This document shows, piece after piece, positions 57,800 through 64,000 of a stretch of DNA of 64,000 bases. The notes beneath the pieces are model-generated. The model made no database searches. It worked only from the letters and a program-made list of their open reading frames with translations, and was not told where the DNA came from. This DNA is from Pterois miles. Taxonomy: Eukaryota > Chordata > Actinopteri > Perciformes > Scorpaenidae. The stretch is from contig CAMQGK010000048.1 of NCBI GenBank assembly GCA_947000775.1, forward strand, positions 4,489,001-4,553,000, written 5' to 3'. Position numbers and translations under genes: made by a program. Each line of letters begins with the position of its first letter. Positions within the stretch are counted from its first letter, which is position 1.

Positions 57800-58515
57800 A
57801 GGTGATGTGTTGAACAGCTTGATAGCTGTTGGTAGGGAGGATTTCCTGTATCTGTCCTGGTGACAGCGGAGCTGAACCAGTCTGTTTGAGAAACTGCTCC
57901 GCTGTCGCTCCAGTACTGGGTGAAGTGGGTGGTCCGGATTGTCCAGACTAGACAACAGCTTGTTCATAGTTCTCCTTTCCACCACAGCCTGAAGAGTGTC
58001 CATTTTGCAGCCAATCACAGAGCCGGCCTTCCTGATCAGCTTGTTCAGTCTGTTGGCGTCGCCGGCTCTGATGCTGCTCCCCCAGCAGACCACAGCCCAG
58101 TACAGGGTGCTGGTCCCCCAGCAGACCACAGCGGAGTACAGGGCGCTGGTCCCCCAGCAGACCACAGCCCAGTACAGGGTGCTGGTCCCCCAGCAGACCA
58201 CAGCGGAGTACAGGGCGCTGGCTACAACGGACTGGTAGAAGATCTCCAGCATTCTGCTGCACACGTTGAAGGATCTGAGCTTCCTCAGGAAGTAGAGGCG
58301 GCTCATCCCCTTCTTGTACACAGCATCAGTGTTGGTCCTCCAATTCAGTCCGTTGTCTTTGAAGACGCCCAAGTATACTCCTCTACAATAGCAATGTCCT
58401 CCCCCAGGATCTTCAGGGGCTGTGTGGGTGTCCTCTTCTTCCTGAAGTCAATCACCATCTCCCTTGTCTTGGCCACATTGAGATGCAGATGATTCCGACC
58501 AGACCACTCCACAAA
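57800..58515 (-). pseudogene. Rex1-like LINE (copy B), RT C-terminal segment
   Basis: Reads WSGRNHLHLNVAKTREMVID, FRKKRTPTQPLKILGEDIAI, then after a stop GVFKDNGLNWRTNTDAVYKK, GMSRLYFLRKLRSFNVCSRM, FYQSVVASALYSAVVCWG, NRLNKLIRKAGSVIG, RRTMNKLLSSLDNPDHPLHP and RYRKSSLPTAIKLFN. A lesion near 58375 breaks the frame at the YKYLG position. The VVCWG region is abnormal: 58079-58222 is four tandem copies of a 36-bp segment (CCCCCAGCAGACCACAGC core). These give four in-frame repeats of ALYSAVVCWGTS / TLYWAVVCWGTS where relatives have one. Confidence 0.85.
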
Positions 58516-59012
58516 ATCACCCACAGTGTGTGGTCTACTGGGAGCAGTGCTGGTTGTGGATGTGTATGTGGTCTACTGGGAGCAGTGCTGGTTGTGGATG
58601 TGTATGTGGTCTACTGGGAGCAGTGCTGGTTGTGGATGTGTATGTGGTCTACTGGGAGCAGTGCTGGTTGTGAATGTGTATGTGGTCTACTGGGAGAAGT
58701 GCTGGTTCTGAATGTGTATGTGGTCTACTGGGAGCAGTGCTGGTTGTGAATGTGTATGTGGTCTACTGGGAGCAGTGCTGGTTGTGGATGTGTATGTGGT
58801 CTACTGGGAGCAGTGCTGGTTGTGAATGTGTATGTGGTCTACTGGGAGCAGTGCTGGTTCTGAATGTGTATGTGGTCTACTGGGAGCAGTGCTGGTTGTG
58901 GATGTGTATGTGGTCTACTGGGAGCAGTGCTGGTTGTGAATGTGTATGTGGTCTACTGGGAGCAGTGCTGGTTGTGAATGTGTATGTGGTCTACTGGGAG
59001 CAGTGCTGGTTG
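58516..59012. repeat. 38-bp minisatellite in the LINE 3' untranslated region
   Basis: Thirteen copies of a 38-bp unit containing TGTATGTGGTCTACTGGGAG and CAGTGCTGGTTGTG. Variation is confined to GGATG/AATG, GTTCTG and one GAGAAG. The first unit on the coding strand overlaps the LINE stop codon, and the left edge is cut by the inner LINE. A single related segment, GTTGTGGATGTGACTGTG (about 55264-55281), remains on the far side of the inner LINE. Confidence 0.95.
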
Positions 59013-59492
59013 TGGAGTCTAACAGCTGCAGGCAGGAAGGACCTTCTGTAACGCTCCTTCGTACACTTAGGGTGTAGCAGCCTGTTACTGAAGGAGCTCT
59101 CCAGAGCTCTGATGGTGTCTCTCATGGGGTGGGAGTCCTTCTCCATCATGGATGACAGCTTAGCCATCGTCCTCCTCTCTCCCACCACCTGCACTGAGTC
59201 CAGAGAGCATCCCAGGACAGAGCTGGTCCTTTTGATAATCTTATCCAGCCTCTTCCTGTCTGCAGCCGTGATGCTGCTGCCCCAGCAAACCACTCCATAA
59301 AATATGGCTGATGCCACCACGGTGTCATAAAATGTTTTCAGGAGTGTCCCCTGCACTCCAAAAGACCTCAGTCTCCTGAGCAGATACAGTCTGCTCAGGC
59401 CTTTTTTATGGAGTGCAGAGGAATTTGTTGTCCTCTCCAGTTTATTGTTCAGGTAAACACCCAGGTATTTATAAGATGTCACCATCTCAATG
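58991..59492 (-). pseudogene. Rex1-like LINE (copy A), C-terminal RT segment
   Basis: About 165 codons: NIEMVTSYKYLGVYLNNKLE (RT motif E region), GLSRLYLLRRLRSFGV, FYDTVVASAIFYGVVCWGSS, RRTMAKLSSMMEKDSHP and RYRRSFLPAAVRLHNQHCSQ, then a stop. This is the thumb and C-terminal portion of a CR1-superfamily (Rex1/Babar-like) polyprotein. The frame is open throughout. The apparent start further upstream (MQSQKPLSAT) is Tc1 DNA, a chance in-frame fusion across the insertion boundary. The stop codon falls inside the first unit of the 38-bp minisatellite. Confidence 0.82.
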
Positions 59493-60034
59493 TTCTTTGT
59501 AGCACTTAATGGTTTTTGCGACTGCACTTGGGGACACTTTCAAAGTTTTCCCAATTTTTGGGACTGACTGACCTTCATTTCTTAAAGTAATGATGGCCAC
59601 TCGTTTTTCTTTACTTAGCTGCTTTTTTCTGCCATAATCCAAATTCTAACAGTCTATTCAGTAGGACTATCAGCTGTGTCTCCACCTGACTTCTGATGGT
59701 CCCAACCCCATTTATAAGGCCAGAAATCCCCCTGATTAAACCTGACAGGGCTCACCTGTGAAGTGGAGACCATTTCAGGTGACGACCTCTTGAAGCTCAT
59801 CAAGAGGATGCGTGGATGTGTGGAGCAGTAATCAGAGCAAAAGGAGGCTACTTTGAAGAAACTACAATATAAAGCGTATTTTCAGTTGTTTTACACTTTT
59901 TTGTTAAGTACATATTTCCACATGTGTTAATTCATAGTTAATTTTCATAGTCATGAAAATAAAGAAAACTCTTTGAATGAGAAGGTGTGTCCAAACTTTT
60001 GGTCTGTACTGTATATACACATATACTAACCCTA

Positions 60035-60059
60035 ATCCTATATATATATATATATATAT
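60035..60059. repeat. (TA)n microsatellite
   Basis: Short TA run between the Tc1 right end and the SINE tail, preceded by CTAACCCTAATCC. Confidence 0.9.
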
Positions 60060-60423
60060 CCATCCATCCATCCATCGTCAACCGCTTTTCCCGTTAGGGG
60101 TCTCGGGGGGCTGGAGCCGATCCGAGCTGGCATAGGGCGAAGACGGGGTACACCCTGGACAGGTCGCCAGTCCATCGCAGGACACATAGAGTCAGACAAC
60201 CTTTCACGCTCACATTCACACCTACGGGCAATTTAGAGTCATCAATTAACCTAAACAGCATGTCTTTGGACTGTGGGAGGAAGCCGGAGTACCCGGAGAA
60301 AACTCACTCTTACACAGGGAGAAAATGCAAACTCCACACAGAAGAGTCCCAAGCCGGAATTGAACCTGCGACCCTCTTGCTGTGAGGCAACAGTGCTAAC
60401 CACTGCACCACCGTGCAGCCCCC

Positions 60424-60424
<1 letters not shown>
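60060..60424 (-). mobile_element. tRNA-derived SINE (family A), near full length
   Basis: Read on the minus strand: head GGTGGTGCAGTGGTTAGCAC (box A-like, 60391-60410), then GGTTCAATTCC (box B, 60356-60366). The body shared with 5895-6103 follows (TCCCACAGTCCAAAGACATG). The 3' tail is AAGCGGTTGACGATGGATGG and ends in GGATGG repeats. The tail resembles the end of the RTE LINE at 53490-53516 (AAGCGGTTGAAGATGAAGAT), which suggests the SINE uses that LINE's machinery. Confidence 0.82.
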
Positions 60425-60466
<42 letters not shown>

Positions 60467-60507
60467 CTAACCCCTAACCCTAACCCTAACCTCTTACCCT
60501 AACCCTA
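60425..60507 (-). repeat. (TA)n run joined to interstitial CCCTAA repeats
   Basis: TA dinucleotides to 60464, then about six CCCTAA-type units (ACCCTAACCCCTAACCCTAA, then a CTCTTACCC interruption) to 60507. Orientation is opposite to the telomere-like array at 57.2-57.75 kb. Confidence 0.9.
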
Positions 60508-61013
60508 CTGATCCATGAGGCTGACCTGATCCTCAGAGTAAGAAGTACTGTTCCTCACTGCTGACCCAGAGGGTGCGTTGTGGTCTTGAGGGTTCAGCTA
60601 TTTGGTTCCATCTTCTCTTGCCGTGATAACGGCTAACTGGCCCATCGATCAGCTGCCCGACGAGACATGTGTCATCGTCCCTGATCGGGCTGGAGATGGA
60701 TGTAGCTGGAGTCTGACGTCTCAGCGGGCTTCAGTCCGGCTCGGCCCTCCTCACACACATTGTCTACAATTTATCCTTGTCAGGTGTGTATACCTGCATG
60801 TGTGTTTATATACGTGTCTATTCACTGTCAAACAGCAGGTGTGCTACCACCAGTGTCCAATAATCACTCCATCGTCAATCATGTCAGGTGGAGCAGACTG
60901 AAGATGGCGACTTGGCAAAGACACACATACTCTTTCCATATATATTCATGAAAGCCCATCTTTCCCCAGCAGACAGGGTCCTATGATTTATTGTCCCGCC
61001 ACACATTAAGGTT

Positions 61014-61015
<2 letters not shown>
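60508..61015. other. No gene recognised
   Basis: Single-copy-looking DNA. The open frame 60602-60901 has no recognisable domain. Confidence 0.6.
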
Positions 61016-61048
<33 letters not shown>

Positions 61049-61201
61049 CTGTGTGTGTACACTGAGCGGGTGTATACTCGCAGAGCATCGATGAACGCCA
61101 GTGTTGTAGTGGATGCACCACACACATACACACACACATACATACACACATATGTACACACACACACATACATACACACATATATACACATCTACATACA
61201 C

Positions 61202-61234
<33 letters not shown>

Positions 61235-61350
61235 TACAAATACACACACACATACATACACACACACATATGTACACACATACATACACACATATATATA
61301 CACATCTACATACACACATATATACATACACACATACATACAAACATACA
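61016..61350. repeat. GT and CA/TACA microsatellite pair
   Basis: (GT)n at 61016-61047, then about 75 bp of unique sequence, then a CA-rich tract from about 61112 to 61350 with ACATACA, ATATATACACATC and pure CA segments. Because GT and CA face each other they could pair as a hairpin. The Thr/His and Cys/Val open frames are artefacts. Confidence 0.9.
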
Positions 61351-63287
61351 CACGCACACACTCCTGGTTATGTTTGGCCTCCTCCTCCGCCTGCTCCACC
61401 CATGTGTATTTCTCTGTGACAGGTGTAATGATGCAGATCAGATGGCACATATTCAGCCCTCCCACTGATGCTCAGCCAATCAGCATCTCTGTGATCCAGG
61501 TACGATCCCCAGGTTTTATCCCCTGCATAAAATGTCATGTGATGCTAAAAGGTCTCAGGTACAGTGACATCAATTCATGCACAAGCACACAATCACATGC
61601 ACATGCAGACAGTGCACACAAGCTAACGCTCAAACACACAAAGATTACACTTCATACGCCACACTGTCAGACTCGTACGATGAAACTGGGTTTCATGTCG
61701 GAGACCTTAAAGCCACAAGTCCTCCATGATTCAGTGTATACGGTTAGGTCCAAGCTCTCTCTCTGCTGCCTTCACGGCACAAATCTGAAATACAAAAACA
61801 TAAAACAGTACAGGCTGAAAGTTTCCAGGGTCTCAGTTGAAGAGCACTGCATTCAGAGCCTTGTAAGACTGCCCTGTTTGTGCTTGGTCTCCATTACCTT
61901 CACTTCCAAATAGAGAGAAATATTCAGAAAGACAGAAATGTTAGCTGACGTGAGGACGTCCAGCTTCTCTGCTGTATCGCTTCGTTGGAAAAGCTGAAGC
62001 TGAGGAAAGTCACAGTGAATCTCAAAGAAAACACATGAAGCTGTGTGGAAGAGCACCGAGTTTCACCATAGTTCAAGTAAAAAGTTAAATATGTGAAAAT
62101 GATTCTGCAGGAAGTGGAACTTTTCTTTAGGTTGTGAAAATGAAATCCGACCTGACGTGGTGGTTTGCATGAACGTCTCCAGGTCATATTGTCAAGTTAT
62201 CAAGTGGAAGTGAAGTCTGTGGGCGAGTGTGTGTGGACTCCAGATCCTCTCAGGACAAGGAGGCTTTACCGGCTTCACCGTCTCCCAACACATAAACTAT
62301 ACTGGTAGAAAACGGCGAGAGTGTCCATCCGGGCCGATTTCGCTGTACGCCGTGGGCTATACTCTGAACCGGCGCCATGATCGTCGATGGAAACAGTGAA
62401 AAATGACCCAACACTCAACATTCACCTGAGAAGCTGGAATCAGAGAATTTTAATTTTTACAATTAATCAACTGTCAATTTTCTATCAGTCAACTACTATA
62501 ATATATAAGGCTGATATACGAGGCAGCAAGTCAACAGGGCGAGTCGTGACGGCTGGAGGACCGGGTCAGAACGTCTCTAGAACCACAACTCTTGTGAATT
62601 AAACAGGCAACAAAACCAGAACAGTTCTGTTTAGGGAACAACTCCACTGTTGACACTGCTGTGTTTGCACAGTGAAACTGAACATTGTGGAGCGATCAGC
62701 TGATTGTAACGTGAAACGTGATGCTCAGTAACTCTGCTGCAGAAATATTGATCTGTCAGCGGATCATCTCCCAGCTGAACATATTCCACTTACTATGTGT
62801 TTGGAAGGAAACATCATTTTTGTATGAAATAGGAATTACACTGAAATAATTAATTCTCTAAATGACTGACGTAGATTTCTGTTAAAGCAATGGCAAGACG
62901 ATGCAGAGATGGTGAAGAGTGCCACAGAACCTAAATACCAGTCACGAGGAGTGACTGGATTTCAGTCGAGGACCTTGCTAATATTTAATGTGTTCATGAA
63001 ATATTGAGCCACCAGGTTAGGTTTATTAAAGGCTGCTGTTTTCATGTGTAGGTACAGAATAAAGGCCATGTTGGTGAGTTGCCCTCCGTGTGACTAGAGA
63101 CGCTGACTCTGCCCTCCATGTGACTAGAGACGCACTGCTGACGCTTCATCTTCAGAGTATCTCTGAATGGAGAACAGCTGGCCATGAATCGCCTTCATCT
63201 TCTATTAATTATCATCAATAACGCCTCCCTGCCCATTTATCTCCCACATGCACCCACTAACCACTCTACTGATCATCCAACCCCCAT

Positions 63288-63322
<35 letters not shown>

Positions 63323-63602
63323 CATGCACATCGTCAACACACCAACCCCCATGTCTCCCATACAAATAGGTTCTTCATCCCCCTCCCCCTCCAGGCTCCA
63401 TCATCACTCTCCACCAGTCTCTCCTCACCCCACCCACTCACCACTTCCTCTCCGCCCCCACCCCTTCAGCCCTTCGTCACCATCCTTCACTAGCACTGTA
63501 TCAACCCGATCTGGGGCTCTCCCTGGAAGCACCGACATTTACTCCCTGCATCCTCATTGGTGGCTGTGAGCTGATTCAGGATTCCTGTCCAATCAAACCG
63601 AA
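61351..63602. other. No gene; small repeats
   Basis: Two tandem copies of TGTGACTAGAGACGC with a GCCCTCC(G/A) lead are at about 63081-63133, and (CA)n is at about 63290-63319. Nothing gene-like is visible. Confidence 0.6.
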
Positions 63603-63913
63603 GCAGTCCCACGAGGGGAAATTCAATTTCTTCACTCTGTTGTTAACTTATACACAGTACACACAGACCTGAAACACACACATGCACAAACAGGACCCAT
63701 AGACCTGCAGAGTGAGGGGGCTGCTCCTGACAAGCCCCCCGAGCAGTTGGGGGTTTGGTGCCTTGCTCAGGGGCACCTCGGCAGTGCCCAAGAGGTAAAC
63801 TGGCACCTGTCCAGCTACCAGTTCACACTCAGTTCTTGATCTATATCAGGACTTGAACCGGTGACCCTACGATTCCCAAACCACCTCTCTACAGACTGAG
63901 CTACTGCCGCCTA
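63603..63913 (-). mobile_element. tRNA-derived SINE (family C)
   Basis: Read on the minus strand: GGCGGCAGTAGCTCAGTCTG (box A), GGTTCAAGTCC (box B, 63849-63859), a body containing GAGGTGCCCCTGAGCAAGGC, and an end at GAATTTCCCCTCGTGGGACT. I recognise the GGTGCCTTGCTCAGGGGCAC stretch (plus strand) as part of a common teleost SINE. The last part resembles the LINE-type tail also seen at 40602-40636. Confidence 0.8.
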
Positions 63914-64000
63914 ACCCAGCATGAGCTGAAGTCTGTGATCGACATGCAGCTTCTATCTGAACCAGCAGTCTGTTAATACCAGGCCCAGCAGGTGTCAGCG

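Larger units (their letters stand above)
55846..57806. repeat. Three copies of a 48-bp LINE-derived block bracketing the hexamers
   Basis: GCAGAGAGCTCTCTGCCAGC with AGTGTCAGATGTCAGGGGGA upstream occurs at about 55846-55892 and 57756-57806. A diverged form with GCAGGGAGCCTCTGCCAGCC lies at about 57050-57098. The two hexamer arrays lie between consecutive copies. In the rightmost copy the block runs on into LINE coding sequence (minus strand). Confidence 0.85.
55284..58515 (-). mobile_element. Rex1-like LINE (inner copy B)
   Basis: Minus-strand LINE nested in copy A's 3' untranslated region. Its 3' end reads, on the plus strand, (GATA)n at 55284-55333 followed by CTTTATTGATCCCAAGTTGG, the usual Rex1-type tail. 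The 5' end is truncated near 58515 in the RT domain (TVGDFVEWSGRNHLHLNVAK). Its own 3' untranslated region is expanded by about 1.9 kb of hexamer repeats. I could not define a clean target duplication because the target is itself repetitive. Confidence 0.75.
55000..59492 (-). mobile_element. Rex1-like LINE (outer copy A) inside the Tc1 element
   Basis: Minus-strand LINE. Its 5'-truncated coding end starts at 59492. Its 3' untranslated region holds a 38-bp minisatellite and a second inserted LINE, and its tail ends in repeated TTATC/CTTAT units at 55000-55020. It is flanked by TTCTTT target copies. The tail matches the split copy at 50975-53590. Confidence 0.8.
53928..60011 (-). mobile_element. 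Tc1-type DNA transposon, split by nested LINEs
   Basis: Terminal inverted repeats begin CAGTACAGACCAAAAGTTTG at 53928 and end with the matching GGTCTGTACTG at 60011. Both are flanked by TA (53926-53927, 60012-60013), the Tc1/mariner target. Left part 53928-54999 and right part 59493-60011 together make about 1.59 kb, the normal size of a Tc1 element. The intervening 4.5 kb is a Rex1-like LINE flanked by TTCTTT copies (54994-54999 and 59493-59498). The left terminal repeat carries a TTGTAGATTCACACTGAAGG segment that is missing from the right one, so the right terminal repeat has a short deletion. Confidence 0.9.

Noticed and set aside
59493..59527. Start of the outer LINE frame at MQSQKPLSAT as a real N-terminus
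   Set aside because: These codons are Tc1 DNA beyond the LINE insertion point, joined in frame by chance.

Overview
The window looks like repeat-rich DNA from a ray-finned (teleost, probably percomorph) fish. The case rests on its mobile elements. These are LINE fragments resembling the fish Rex1, Rex3/RTE, Rex6/Dong, L2 and Tx1/L1 groups, a Tc1-type DNA transposon with TA target duplications, three families of tRNA-derived SINE, and long CA/GT microsatellites. I found no host protein-coding gene I can defend. One 93-codon open stretch near 20.2 kb is a weak exon candidate. Almost all the long open frames come from tandem repeats read in several frames at once.

About 23.5 kb, or 37% of the window, is minisatellite in at least fourteen unrelated arrays. 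The main ones are: 29-bp units (1.2-2.9 kb), 28-bp (3.1-3.35 kb), 36/41-bp (6.2-11.3 kb), 42-bp (12.6-13.9 kb), 10-bp (14.0-14.4 kb), 13/18-bp G-rich (23.0-27.0 kb), 15-bp (30.8-33.4 kb), 19-bp (38.0-39.6 kb), 11/22-bp (42.3-43.7 kb), the 36/41-bp unit again but inverted (43.9-45.5 kb), 13-bp pyrimidine-rich (46.3-46.9 kb), G/T-rich (49.7-50.2 kb), a hexamer array (55.9-57.8 kb) and 38-bp (58.5-59.0 kb). Several carry higher-order repeats.

Mobile elements occupy the rest in recognisable layers. A decayed Rex6/Dong-like LINE (17.2-18.7 kb) is followed by an opposed Tx1/L1-like remnant (18.8-19.5 kb). At 27.9-29.3 kb a plus-strand solo LTR is split by a minus-strand solo LTR, each with its own target duplication, and a second Rex6/Dong-like fragment lies next to it. 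An L2-like LINE tail is at 35.1-35.6 kb. An RTE/Rex3-like LINE (51.16-53.52 kb) sits inside a Rex1-like 3' tail with a perfect 12-bp duplication. From 53.93 to 60.01 kb a Tc1 transposon is split by a Rex1-like LINE, which is itself split by a second Rex1-like LINE. The 3' untranslated parts of both LINEs have expanded into minisatellites.

The observations most worth following are these: the hexamer array that grades from GCCAGN to telomere-like GTTAGG units inside a LINE 3' end; the same 36/41-bp minisatellite in opposite orientations bracketing 32.6 kb, as an inversion with a breakpoint inside one array would leave; a short degenerate copy of that minisatellite at 34.7 kb that shares its flank; LINE-tail and SINE-tail sharing; and perfect nuclear-receptor half-site pairs, including a consensus palindromic estrogen-response element inside a dispersed repeat. 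Family names come from memory of protein and tail motifs. No database search was possible.
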